A stretch of 64,000 nucleotides of DNA from CAVYHJ01 sp963768165 [NCBI: uncultured bacterium] (GTDB lineage Bacteria; UBP4; UBA4092): contig CAVYHJ010000028.1 of assembly GCA_963768165.1 (NCBI GenBank), positions 310,001-374,000 on the forward strand, in the 5' to 3' direction. The notes below the pieces were generated by a model. The model was given only the letters and a program-made list of their open reading frames with translations. It did no database searches and was not told the DNA's origin. Position numbers and translations under genes: made by a program. Position 1 is the first letter of the stretch; each line of letters begins with the position of its first letter. This document shows, one piece after another, positions 53,764-62,396 of the stretch.

Positions 53764-55077
53764 ATGAACGTTTTGGTAATTGGGGGTGGAGGAAGGGAAC
53801 ATACTATTATCTGGAAACTTTCGCAATTAAGTAAAGTAAATAAACTTTATTGTATGCCGGGGAATGGTGGGATAGGTGAATTTTCTGAATTAAATCCGTA
53901 TTCACATTGGGCACAGATTGGAGAGCTTGTTACCTATATAGAACGCAATAATATTGAGTTGACAGTGGTCGGACCGGAGGCACCCCTAGTAAAAGGAGTG
54001 GTAGATGGCCTTAAGCAAAATGGCAAAAAAGCTTTCGGGCCTAATTGTCAAGCATCTTTACTTGAAGGAAGCAAGGTATGGTGCAAAGACTTTCTCAAAC
54101 GGCATACGATTCCGACGGCAGACTATAGGGTGTTTAAGGAATATACGGAAGCGGAGAAGCATGTCAAAGACCGGTATGAGGGTATAAATTCAAAGTTGCC
54201 CGTGGCAACTTTGAAACTGGTTATTAAAGCGGATGGGTTAGCAGCGGGAAAAGGGGTATTTATCATCCAATCTGCCGACGAGGGGATTAAGGCGCTGCAG
54301 CAATGTATGGTGGAGAAGGTCTTTGGGGATGCCGGACGGCAGGTAGTCATCGAGAAATGTCTGGAAGGTCGGGAGGTGTCCTTATTGGCATTCACCGACG
54401 GGAAAACCATTGTTCCGATGGTTAGTGCCCAAGATTATAAGCGGGCTTATGACCATGACCAAGGACCTAATACCGGGGGAATGGGATGTATTTCACCTTC
54501 TCCAATTATGACCCCTGCCTTGCAGGATAAGATTATGAAAAAGGTCATGTATCCCACCTTGGAAGGGTTGCAGAGAGACAAAATCACATATATCGGTGTC
54601 CTTTACGCGGGATTAATGCTGGTGGGAAACGAGCCTTATGTTTTGGAATTCAATTGCCGGTTTGGTGACCCGGAGACGCAGGTTATTTTACCCCGATTAA
54701 AAACCGATTTATTGGAAATCATACTGGCGTGTGTGGAGCAAAGGTTGGATGAAATTAAAATCGAATGGGAGGACAATGCGGCAGTATGCGTGGTGCTGGC
54801 CTCTGGGGGATATCCCGGAGAATTCAAAAAAGGGTATCCGATTACTGGTTTGGAGAAATTTCCCATGAATACCAACGATATAAATCCCCTTTTAGTTTTC
54901 CATGCCGGGACGGGTTATCGCAATGGAAAAATTGTTACCATGGGTGGACGAGTGCTAAATGTAGTTGCCGTAGATAAAGATATTCCTACTGCTCGAAAAA
55001 GAGTCTATGAGGCTATCCCACAAATCCAGTTCGAACACATGCAATGCCGGATGGATATCGGAATGGATGTTAAATAG
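53764..55077 (+). CDS. purD: phosphoribosylamine-glycine ligase
   Basis: A 437-residue ATP-grasp enzyme joining glycine to phosphoribosylamine, step two of purine synthesis. MNVLVIGGGGREHTIIWKL is the standard start, so I use the ATG at 53764. KADGLAAGKGV (around residue 156), HDQGPNTGGMG and LEFNCRFGDPETQVILPRL are hallmarks. The C-terminal domain is complete. Oddly, residues 142-151 (NSKLPVATLK), just before KADGLAAGKG, come from a 27-bp perfect inverted repeat that standard PurD proteins lack. AAAGGGG lies 13 bases before the ATG. Confidence 0.95.
   Translation: MNVLVIGGGGREHTIIWKLSQLSKVNKLYCMPGNGGIGEFSELNPYSHWAQIGELVTYIERNNIELTVVGPEAPLVKGVVDGLKQNGKKAFGPNCQASLLEGSKVWCKDFLKRHTIPTADYRVFKEYTEAEKHVKDRYEGINSKLPVATLKLVIKADGLAAGKGVFIIQSADEGIKALQQCMVEKVFGDAGRQVVIEKCLEGREVSLLAFTDGKTIVPMVSAQDYKRAYDHDQGPNTGGMGCISPSPIMTPALQDKIMKKVMYPTLEGLQRDKITYIGVLYAGLMLVGNEPYVLEFNCRFGDPETQVILPRLKTDLLEIILACVEQRLDEIKIEWEDNAAVCVVLASGGYPGEFKKGYPITGLEKFPMNTNDINPLLVFHAGTGYRNGKIVTMGGRVLNVVAVDKDIPTARKRVYEAIPQIQFEHMQCRMDIGMDVK
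54189..54215. repeat. 27-bp inverted repeat inserted in purD
   Basis: TTCAAAGTTGCC (54189-54200), spacer CGT, GGCAACTTTGAA (54204-54215): perfect arms. It is exactly nine codons long and sits in a loop before the ATP-grasp glycine-rich motif. Confidence 0.9.
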
Positions 55078-55249
55078 ATATTTTCCTAAATATTGGATTA
55101 ATTGATGTTCCTAAAAGAATTCATCACTAAAAAAATAATTTAACTTTTTCTATGATAACATTTTCTAATGAAATCAGTTAGTTTTTTTCCAAAATGCAAT
55201 CCAGTAAACCAAAACAAAGCTTGGTAAAAAGGTACCATTTGGGTATATT

Positions 55250-55453
55250 TCAATACTTTCCAAAAACCGAAAAAAAAATACTTAAACAAAATATCCCCCA
55301 AGCAATTGCTGATAATATCACGGCAATTTTTCTTGATCTCCCAGGGAAGAAACCGCTGATCATTCCTATTAGAAATGAAATTCCCAACGTTGAGAAGAAG
55401 ATAAAAGCTAAACCTACTGGTATGCCTACAACGTATGTCATAAATATATTCAT
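55250..55453 (-). CDS. small two-helix membrane protein (possible)
   Basis: A 67-residue protein with two hydrophobic segments (residues 3-27 and 41-63) separated by a basic loop PGRSRKIA. It would sit in the inner membrane. There is only a weak ribosome site and no known family, so it may be spurious; the opposite-strand frame has no better support. It lies between purD and the AEC transporter in a 415-base stretch that is otherwise empty. Confidence 0.4.
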   Translation of the reverse strand: MNIFMTYVVGIPVGLAFIFFSTLGISFLIGMISGFFPGRSRKIAVILSAIAWGIFCLSIFFSVFGKY

Positions 55454-55492
55454 ACTGTTATAAAGTATTATACTTCAAAAGATTAATTCACT

Positions 55493-56416
55493 CTATTTCA
55501 GAAAGTATAAATAGGCAATTAGCGGGATGGTAAAGAGAGCCACCAGGGTGCTTAATAAAACAGCCACGGCGGCCTTTTCCGGATGGACTTTCATAAGGGC
55601 GGCATAGGCAACCGTATTGGCGGCCATGGGAACGATGGACATCAAAACCATGACCTTGCAAGTCAACGGGTCATAAAACTGGAAAAAGATACTGTCTAGA
55701 ATGATAATAGACACAATAATGAGGGGCCAGACAATAAATTTCGCTAAAAAGGCCATCGCGACATATTTACCGTCGAAATTCATATGATTCACGCCCGCGA
55801 GTCCCATCCCAATAATCATCATTCCAAGAATCGAATATGTTGCTTGAAAATTAACAGCCGTATTTTCATATATTTCTCCCAAGGGGACTTTGGCTAAATT
55901 GAGGATAACCGCCAAAAAAAACGTATAGACGGTCGGAAGTCTGATGAGTCTTTGAATACTGTCACGCACACTAAAATGGCTGCGGGCGGTGATATAAAAT
56001 CCGAGAGTATTCTCATACAGGGTGAATCCCATGATACAAAGGACCACCGGCCCGACAGATTCATTTCCAAAAAGTGCAATCGCCACCGGTAATCCCAAAT
56101 ATCCGGAATTAGCGGAACCGGCGCCAAACGCCAAAATATTTTTGGTTGAATCCGTCCAAAACAGTTTGGCAATCCGATAAAACAATAGGCACATGAAACA
56201 ACATACGATATAAAACAAAATCGGCAGAGAGAGTTTACTGAGATTCAAATGCGTCTTGTAGACACCGTTGAAAACCACCACCGGGACAATCACGTAAATC
56301 AGGAGCACGGCGAGGGTCTCCTTGTGTGCTTTCAAATATTTCCCCGATAATAAACCTAAAATTATCAAGAGATAAAGAGGGATGAGCTTGAACAATAACG
56401 TAATAAAAATATGCAT
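55493..56416 (-). CDS. AEC (auxin efflux carrier)-family transporter
   Basis: A 307-residue membrane protein with ten helices arranged as an inverted repeat. YVIVPVVVFNGVYKTH near the start and ANSGYLGLPVAIALFG (around residue 101) are typical of bacterial AEC/BASS-like permeases such as malate or mevalonate carriers. The crossover prolines are visible. Substrate cannot be inferred; the nearby FAD oxidoreductase suggests an organic acid, but they are separated by a small gene pair. It has no clear ribosome site. Confidence 0.85.
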   Translation of the reverse strand: MHIFITLLFKLIPLYLLIILGLLSGKYLKAHKETLAVLLIYVIVPVVVFNGVYKTHLNLSKLSLPILFYIVCCFMCLLFYRIAKLFWTDSTKNILAFGAGSANSGYLGLPVAIALFGNESVGPVVLCIMGFTLYENTLGFYITARSHFSVRDSIQRLIRLPTVYTFFLAVILNLAKVPLGEIYENTAVNFQATYSILGMMIIGMGLAGVNHMNFDGKYVAMAFLAKFIVWPLIIVSIIILDSIFFQFYDPLTCKVMVLMSIVPMAANTVAYAALMKVHPEKAAVAVLLSTLVALFTIPLIAYLYFLK

Positions 56417-56511
56417 CGGTTAATCGTAGCAAAAATAAGAGAGAGGGGCTATGTTCGTACACGGATGGCAGGGGGATTAACAAACATCATAAATAAGATG
56501 AAATTTGCCTG

Positions 56512-56730
56512 TTAAGCAGAGATAGTTTGAAGACCTGTAGGTAGTTTACTTAATATGATCTCTTTGAGTTCTAATTTCTGTCCTGCTTTATCAATATCAA
56601 TACCCACCAAGTTTCCATCCACATCGTAATCCAATACTATACCTTCGGAAACCTCTTCACTTTTTACACTTGTCCTGGAAGACAAATCAATATAAAGGGA
56701 ATCGGTGTCGGGATAATAATTGATTTTCAT
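56512..56730 (-). CDS. DUF2283 protein (putative antitoxin partner)
   Basis: A 72-residue protein with the DUF2283 pattern: MKINYYPDTDSLYIDLS, EVSEGIVLDYDVDGNLVGIDI and a C-terminal helix. It overlaps the end of the upstream gene by 4 bases (ATGA-like junction), so the two are co-translated. DUF2283 proteins recur beside DUF4258 proteins and are suspected, not shown, to form toxin-antitoxin modules. Confidence 0.8.
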   Translation of the reverse strand: MKINYYPDTDSLYIDLSSRTSVKSEEVSEGIVLDYDVDGNLVGIDIDKAGQKLELKEIILSKLPTGLQTISA

Positions 56731-56978
56731 AACTTAAATCTCCTATCGGGAAACGCATTATGGATCGTAATTCTATCTTCTAGAGTAATCACGCGTAATA
56801 TTCGACCTTCCAATTCTTCTATTTTTCCCCCAAAACGAATCCGATTATTTTCCTGTATTTCCACTTTCATAGGATTCTCAATCACTCGAATGCACCATTC
56901 TTTTTTGATGTAGGGTCTTTTACGCAAAATTTCCCTTTCAAAATACGGCATAAATTTATATTCAGCCACAATTGACAT
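56727..56978 (-). CDS. DUF4258-type small protein (putative toxin partner)
   Basis: An 83-residue protein: a helix (MPYFEREILRKRPYIKKEW), then strands RIRFGGKIEE, RILRVITLEDRITIHNAF, ending RRFKL. The layout is that of DUF4258 or RelE-like small proteins. It may start at Met10 (MPYFERE). It is the first gene of a two-gene unit with DUF2283. A toxin role is inference from pairing only. Confidence 0.65.
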   Translation of the reverse strand: MSIVAEYKFMPYFEREILRKRPYIKKEWCIRVIENPMKVEIQENNRIRFGGKIEELEGRILRVITLEDRITIHNAFPDRRFKL

Positions 56979-57003
56979 TATACTCTATTATTCCATATTC
57001 ATG

Positions 57004-59889
57004 CTATCTCAAAATAATTTTTAAGGATTCCACCCAATGGATGGGAATGATTCCAAGTACCTCTTTGATTTGGTGGCGGCAGCTGAAGCCACAGGAGATG
57101 ACGGCGGCGTCTTTCGGAATCGATCGGAGGGCGGGGAAGAGACGGTCTTCACCGATTTTGAGTGAGAGGTCGTAATGTTCTTTTTCATACCCGAAAGAGC
57201 CTGCCATCCCGCAACAACCGGAATTAATTTCGGTTACATCCAATCCCTGAACTTTAGCCAATACGGATTTCATGGAGGAGGTGCCGTAAAGCGCTTTTTG
57301 ATGGCAATGGCCGTGAATATAGATTTTAGTAAATGGGGAAGTAAATTGGCAGGTTAGGCGACCCGATTGAATTTCCTGATACAAGAACTCATCAATCATC
57401 ATGACATTGTCTGAGATTCGTTTTCCCAAATTTTCATCAGAGATTAAATCGGGTAAATCGTCTGTCAGAGCCGAAGCGCAACTCGGTTCACAAACCACTA
57501 TTTTCAACCCTTGGTGAATAAATTTATCCAAGTTTAGCAAGGTCTTTAATCCATCCTGCCTGGCATCCCGCAGAAAACCATGGGAAATTCTCGGACGTTG
57601 GCAACATCCCGCTCGTGCAAGGATGACTTCATATCCACAGGATTCAAGTATCTCGACAGCGGATTTACCGATGTGCGGTTCGTGATAATTGAGGTAGGTG
57701 TCATCGAAGAGGACGACTTTCTTATCAAATTTGATGGTCGGTATGGGGCGGTTGGCAAACCATTGATGAAATGTTTGAGAAGTATATTTGGGGAGTGTAC
57801 GACGTTTGTCAATTCCAATAAATTTCTCTTGTACTACTTTAAACAGCGCCATGTTTTGGATCATATTTATCATCGGCGCAAGTATACCGGAGAAACGGGA
57901 GGACATTTTCGAGGAGTTGGCGATCATTCTGTCACGGAGTGTCGTACCCTGTTTATCATAATATTTCTGGAGAAATTCGGATTTGAGTTTTGCCATGTCT
58001 ACGTTACTGGGACATTCGGACTTGCAAGCTTTACAGGAGAGACAAAGGTCGAGGACATCATGTAGCCGTTGGCTGGTCAACCCGTCTTCGCCGAATTGTC
58101 CGGAGATGGCGAGACGCAAGGCATTGGCGCGACCACGCGTGGAGTGTTCCTCGTTGCGGGTGGCGATGTAACTTGGGCACATGGTTCCGATTTGAGTTTT
58201 CCGGCACGCGCCAACACCGGAACACATTTCCACGGCACCCGCGAATCCGCCGTCATAACGGAACTGAAATTCAGTTTCAATCTTGGGGATTTTGTACGAT
58301 GTCCCGTAACGAAGATTCTGGTCTACGGGCGGGGAGTTTACAATTTTGCCGGGGTTCATCAGGTTATGCGGGTCAAAAATCTTTTTGATTTCTTTAAAGG
58401 CGTTATAGATTTGTGTACCGTAATACTTTTCCAAATAAGCGCTGCGCTGGAGACCATCACCATGTTCGCTGCTAAAAGACCCGCCGTATTTTTTCACGAG
58501 ATCAAAAGTTTGGTCGGAGATGGATTTCATCTTGTCAATATCTTCTTGAAGTTTAAGATTTAAAACAGGCCGGACATGGAGAACGCCGACGCTGGCATGG
58601 GCATACAACACGACTTCTGTCGCATGCCTTTTACAAATCTTAATCACTTGATCAATATATTCCGGGAGAACCTCGACGGGGACGCAGGTGTCTTCGATAA
58701 AGGGAATAGGTTTGCGGTCTCCGCGCATTCCCAAAAGCAAACCCAACCCGCTTTTACGGACCGACCAAATATTGGTTTGTTCGGATTTGTCGGAGATTAC
58801 CGGATAGGCATAACCGAGTTTTTGATTTTGCAGATGCGAGACCATTTCTTTGGGACTGTGTAGAATTTCTTCCGGGGAATCGCCATAGAATTCGATAATC
58901 AAAATAGCTTCCGGGTCACCTTGCAGAAACCCGCAGAGGTGTGAAGTGGTACGGCTTTTTTTCGCTAAAGAAAGTAGTGTCTTATCAAGAATTTCCACAG
59001 CGGAAGGTTTGAAAACCAAGATTTGTTGCGTCGCGCGAAGGGCTTCCAATAAATTCGCAAAATGCGCGACACAGAGAGAAGTATATTTTGGCAAAAGCAC
59101 GAGGTTGAGTTTGGCTTCAAGCAAAGTCGCCAACGTGCCTTCACTACCAACTATCAATTTCGACAAATTCCAACAGTCAGTGTGGATAAATTCGTCAAGG
59201 TTATATCCAGCAACCCGTCGCATGACTTTGGGATAACGTTTATCAATTTCGTCTTTATTGGAGTCAATAATTTGCTTGAATTGGCGATAGATTTCTGCTT
59301 CCCGCTTATCGCCCGACATCTTGTTTTTGTAATCATCGGGAGAGAGTTCTTTCAATTGTAAAACTTGTCCGTCCGCCAAAAGAATTTTGGTTTCCAGAAC
59401 ATGGTCAACGGTTTTTCCGTAAATGATACTCCGGGTACCGGACGAGTTCGCTCCAATCATTCCGCCGATATTGGCGCGGTTGCCGGTGGCAGGGTCAGGT
59501 GCGAATTGTAATCCGTGCTGGGCAATGGCGGCATTGAATTCATCCCTCACCAGTCCTGGCTGAACCCGCGCCCATTTTTCAGCAGGATTTACTTCCAAAA
59601 CTTTATTCATGTATTTGGAGAAATCCAGAATGAGGGATGCGCCCACGGTTTGACCTGCCAAGCTGGTCCCGCCTCCACGGGGAAGAATACTTACTCCATT
59701 CCCATTGGCAATCTTGACGGCCGTTTTCACGTCTTCTTCATTTTTAGGAACACAGATAGCGACAGGTTCAATCTGGTAATTGCTAGCATCGGTGGAATAA
59801 ATTCCCCGGCTCACCTCATCAACATATACTTCTCCCTGAAGATAGGTGGTCAATTCCAATTGAAGTTTATTCTGTTTTCTTGGTTCCAT
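57004..59889 (-). CDS. FAD-linked oxidase fused to Fe-S / CCG-domain subunit (YdiJ/GlcD-GlpC-like)
   Basis: A 961-residue fusion. Residues 30-270 form the PCMH-type FAD domain (LPRGGGTSLAGQTVG, GNRANIGGMIGANSSGTRSI); 270-530 the FAD-oxidase C domain (LYAHASVGVLHVRP, SSEHGDGLQRSAYLEKYYG, DPHNLMNPGKIV). Then come Fe-S motifs (CSGVGACRKTQIGTMCP, around 565; CLSCKACKSECP, around 640) and two cysteine-rich CCG-type segments (ARAGCCQRPRISHG, VVCEPSCASAL, HGHCHQKAL, NSGCCGMAGSFGYE). It oxidises a 2-hydroxy acid such as D-lactate, glycolate or D-2-hydroxyglutarate and passes electrons onward. Which substrate is not readable. Confidence 0.9.
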   Translation of the reverse strand: MEPRKQNKLQLELTTYLQGEVYVDEVSRGIYSTDASNYQIEPVAICVPKNEEDVKTAVKIANGNGVSILPRGGGTSLAGQTVGASLILDFSKYMNKVLEVNPAEKWARVQPGLVRDEFNAAIAQHGLQFAPDPATGNRANIGGMIGANSSGTRSIIYGKTVDHVLETKILLADGQVLQLKELSPDDYKNKMSGDKREAEIYRQFKQIIDSNKDEIDKRYPKVMRRVAGYNLDEFIHTDCWNLSKLIVGSEGTLATLLEAKLNLVLLPKYTSLCVAHFANLLEALRATQQILVFKPSAVEILDKTLLSLAKKSRTTSHLCGFLQGDPEAILIIEFYGDSPEEILHSPKEMVSHLQNQKLGYAYPVISDKSEQTNIWSVRKSGLGLLLGMRGDRKPIPFIEDTCVPVEVLPEYIDQVIKICKRHATEVVLYAHASVGVLHVRPVLNLKLQEDIDKMKSISDQTFDLVKKYGGSFSSEHGDGLQRSAYLEKYYGTQIYNAFKEIKKIFDPHNLMNPGKIVNSPPVDQNLRYGTSYKIPKIETEFQFRYDGGFAGAVEMCSGVGACRKTQIGTMCPSYIATRNEEHSTRGRANALRLAISGQFGEDGLTSQRLHDVLDLCLSCKACKSECPSNVDMAKLKSEFLQKYYDKQGTTLRDRMIANSSKMSSRFSGILAPMINMIQNMALFKVVQEKFIGIDKRRTLPKYTSQTFHQWFANRPIPTIKFDKKVVLFDDTYLNYHEPHIGKSAVEILESCGYEVILARAGCCQRPRISHGFLRDARQDGLKTLLNLDKFIHQGLKIVVCEPSCASALTDDLPDLISDENLGKRISDNVMMIDEFLYQEIQSGRLTCQFTSPFTKIYIHGHCHQKALYGTSSMKSVLAKVQGLDVTEINSGCCGMAGSFGYEKEHYDLSLKIGEDRLFPALRSIPKDAAVISCGFSCRHQIKEVLGIIPIHWVESLKIILR

Positions 59890-60015
59890 AATACCGCTGC
59901 ATACATAATATCAAAACTTTTGACATTTTATTAAAACAGGACTATACTTCTCGTGGGATGAGAGTGATACATTGACAATGTAAGATTGAAACTCTCTTTC
60001 CCGAAGGAGATATTT

Positions 60016-61344
60016 ATGAAAATCATTTTAAAAGTTCTTTTTATTTTCCCTTTCATTTTATTTATTTGTCCAGCATTTTCTCAGACAATCGGTGATGCTA
60101 AAAGCCAGTTCCCTGACAAAGGAATTAAGGACTCTGTAGAAGATTTTTTGCAGAAAGTGAAGGTGAACGATTTAGAGGGTGTAAAAATTGATTTGAAAGC
60201 CGGAATGGATCCCAATTCTAAAGACACCACACCCTGGGCATCTACAGCATTGATGATTGCTGCCCAAGAGAATCTGCCGGATATGATAACTTTGCTAATC
60301 AGTTCCGGTGCTAAAGTCAACGAACAAAATGCCTATCAAAACACGGCACTCAAATATGCAGTATTGAAAAATAGCAAAGAGGCGGTTTTGAAATTATTCG
60401 AGTATGGAGCGGATCCCAATATTGTCAATCCTGTTTTTGGAGGTGCAATTCAATATGCAGCGGCAAGGGGAACACCGGAAATGGTGAAAATCCTTTTAGA
60501 TCACGGTGCCAGAATCAATGACCAGGATAAAACAGGGTATACACCTTTATATTTTGCTTGTAATAATGGAAATCTTGAAACCGTGAAGTTACTTATTGAA
60601 AGAGGCGCAGATGTAAATTCAGTAACCAAGATTGGCGAGACACCTTTAATGACGGCAGAAGCTCATGGACATACAGATGTCATCAATGTCCTCCATCAAG
60701 TTACTGCCAAAGAATATTTAGGTGATATAAATCTTGCATTGTTAGGTGCGACCAGGTTGGGACATTATAAATTAGTTGAGGATTTATTGAAAAAAGGGGT
60801 TGATATCAATACTCATTTGGATGACGGGTATACTCCTTTATTATATGCTTGTGACCATGGGACATTTTTTGGGCCTCTTAAAAGTAAAATGGAGAATAAT
60901 ATGAGACAAACAGCCAAGGTACTACTGGACAATGGCGCCGATCCAAATATTATTGATAAAGGAAATGAAAATCCAATCCTATGCGCAATAAAATGGAATG
61001 ATATTGAAATTGTAAAAATGTTATTGGCCAAAAAAGTGAATCTTGATCCGCCCAAATCAGGGTCAGACTCTCCGTTGATACGGGCTAGTGTAGAAAATGA
61101 ACTGGAAATAGTTAAACTTCTTATAGAGCATGGAGCCAAAATCAATCAACAAGGTTCTTGGGGGAAAACACCGCTATTTGCAGCCGCTTTTCAAGGAAAT
61201 TCGGAAATAGTAAAGTATCTTTTAGAAAAGAAGGCAGACTTTACAATAAAAAATGAGATTGGATTAACACCATTGCATTATGCCAAGTTTTGGAAACATG
61301 ATGAGGTTGTTAAATTGTTGGAAAAAGCTGGCGCAAAAAACTAA
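60016..61344 (+). CDS. exported ankyrin-repeat protein
   Basis: A 442-residue protein with a signal peptide (residues 4-22, ending CPAFSQ) and about ten ankyrin repeats of 33 residues (for example GYTPLYFACNNGNLETVKLLIERGADVN, GYTPLLYACDHGT, GKTPLFAAAFQGNSEIVKYLLEKKADF). I use the ATG at 60016 because AAGGAG lies 7 bases upstream; the frame is open to 59986. Ankyrin stacks bind other proteins, so a periplasmic protein-protein role is likely. It is divergent from the FAD oxidoreductase and upstream of miaA. Confidence 0.85.
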   Translation: MKIILKVLFIFPFILFICPAFSQTIGDAKSQFPDKGIKDSVEDFLQKVKVNDLEGVKIDLKAGMDPNSKDTTPWASTALMIAAQENLPDMITLLISSGAKVNEQNAYQNTALKYAVLKNSKEAVLKLFEYGADPNIVNPVFGGAIQYAAARGTPEMVKILLDHGARINDQDKTGYTPLYFACNNGNLETVKLLIERGADVNSVTKIGETPLMTAEAHGHTDVINVLHQVTAKEYLGDINLALLGATRLGHYKLVEDLLKKGVDINTHLDDGYTPLLYACDHGTFFGPLKSKMENNMRQTAKVLLDNGADPNIIDKGNENPILCAIKWNDIEIVKMLLAKKVNLDPPKSGSDSPLIRASVENELEIVKLLIEHGAKINQQGSWGKTPLFAAAFQGNSEIVKYLLEKKADFTIKNEIGLTPLHYAKFWKHDEVVKLLEKAGAKN

Positions 61345-61403
61345 TCTTCAAGATTCCCTTCTTTTAAAATAAGCTCTTTTTCAAATAGAATACAATATCA
61401 TTT

Positions 61404-62396
61404 ATGGAACATGGAAAAATGAAAATTATTGCTTTGGTGGGTCCGACGGGGGCCGGGAAGACGGAGATTGGTATTGCTCTGGCGGAGAAATTGGGGACGG
61501 AGATTATCTCGTGCGATTCCATGCAGATTTACCGGCACATGGATATCGGGACAGCGAAGCCGACACTGGAACAGCAGAAACGGGTACGGCACCATTTGAT
61601 AAATGTGGTGAATCCAGATGAGCCGTTTGACGCGGCGGAATATCGAAAACAAGCGAGCGCAATAATTGAGAAATTAGCGGGCGTCGGGAAAGATAAGAAA
61701 CAACCATTCCCGACGCAGAGTAGTATCCCATTGATTGTCGGAGGCACGGGATTCTATTTGCGTGCATTGATTGACGGATTATTCGAACAGCCCAAGATAC
61801 CCAAGGAGTTCCGAGAAGAAATTATGACCAAATGGTCAAAATTTTCTACCCCATTGATTCATGAGGAGTTGGCAAAAGTTGACCCGGACGCGGCGCAAAA
61901 AATTCATCCCAATGACCGGAAACGGATTTTGCGGGCGTTGGAGGTCTATGAATATCTGGGGACTCTGATTAGCAAACTCCAACAGGAACAACAAAAAGAT
62001 GAATCACCGTATGAACCGGTTATCATTGGATTGCAATTGCCGAGAAAAGAATTATATGCACGGATTGATACACGCGTGGTCAACATGTTTGAAAGGGGAT
62101 GGATAGAAGAAGTCGAGAAGTTACGCAAAATGGGATATTCCCCGGGACTACAATCCATGCAAAGTTTGGGATACAAATATATTAATGAATATCTCGATGG
62201 AAAATGCAATAAAGAGGATATGATTCAATTGACTCAACGGGATACCCGGCGCTATGCCAAACGGCAGATGACCTGGTTCCGGGCGGATAAAAGAATTCAA
62301 TGGATGGATGTCTCGGAGTCGGAAAATTTCTCTTCCCTTGTCGAAAAAATCACCGAACAATTATTCAAGTCATCGAAAATTCTTCCGCTCCATTAA
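61404..62396 (+). CDS. miaA: tRNA dimethylallyltransferase
   Basis: A 330-residue enzyme that adds dimethylallyl to A37 of tRNAs reading UNN codons. Hallmarks: P-loop GPTGAGKTEIGIALAE (residue 13 on), CDSMQIYRHMDIGTAKP, VGGTGFYLRALIDG, and the DTRRYAKRQMTWFR helix. About 15 residues (roughly 93-107, GVGKDKKQPFPTQSS) are extra compared with usual MiaA and come from a 43-bp repeat element (61681-61723) that also occurs between genes. The insert precedes the VGGTG loop. The start has a TACAAT box ending 7 bases upstream and no ribosome site. The 3' end overlaps galK by 32 bases on the opposite strand. Confidence 0.94.
   Translation: MEHGKMKIIALVGPTGAGKTEIGIALAEKLGTEIISCDSMQIYRHMDIGTAKPTLEQQKRVRHHLINVVNPDEPFDAAEYRKQASAIIEKLAGVGKDKKQPFPTQSSIPLIVGGTGFYLRALIDGLFEQPKIPKEFREEIMTKWSKFSTPLIHEELAKVDPDAAQKIHPNDRKRILRALEVYEYLGTLISKLQQEQQKDESPYEPVIIGLQLPRKELYARIDTRVVNMFERGWIEEVEKLRKMGYSPGLQSMQSLGYKYINEYLDGKCNKEDMIQLTQRDTRRYAKRQMTWFRADKRIQWMDVSESENFSSLVEKITEQLFKSSKILPLH
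61681..61723. repeat. GCGTCGGGAA-family element inserted in miaA
   Basis: Arms GCGTCGGGAA and TTCCCGACGC around an A-rich centre, then AGAGTAG. Similar over its whole length to 14059-14100. Single arms without the partner occur at 12047, 27487 and 34285. Confidence 0.88.

Noticed and set aside
55194-55463. 89-residue plus-strand frame after purD
   Set aside because: Lysine-rich low-complexity frame with no start signal; the minus-strand membrane protein is the better, though still weak, reading.
57580-58065. 161-residue plus-strand frame inside the FAD/Fe-S oxidoreductase
   Set aside because: Antisense to conserved Fe-S and CCG motifs of a well-supported gene.
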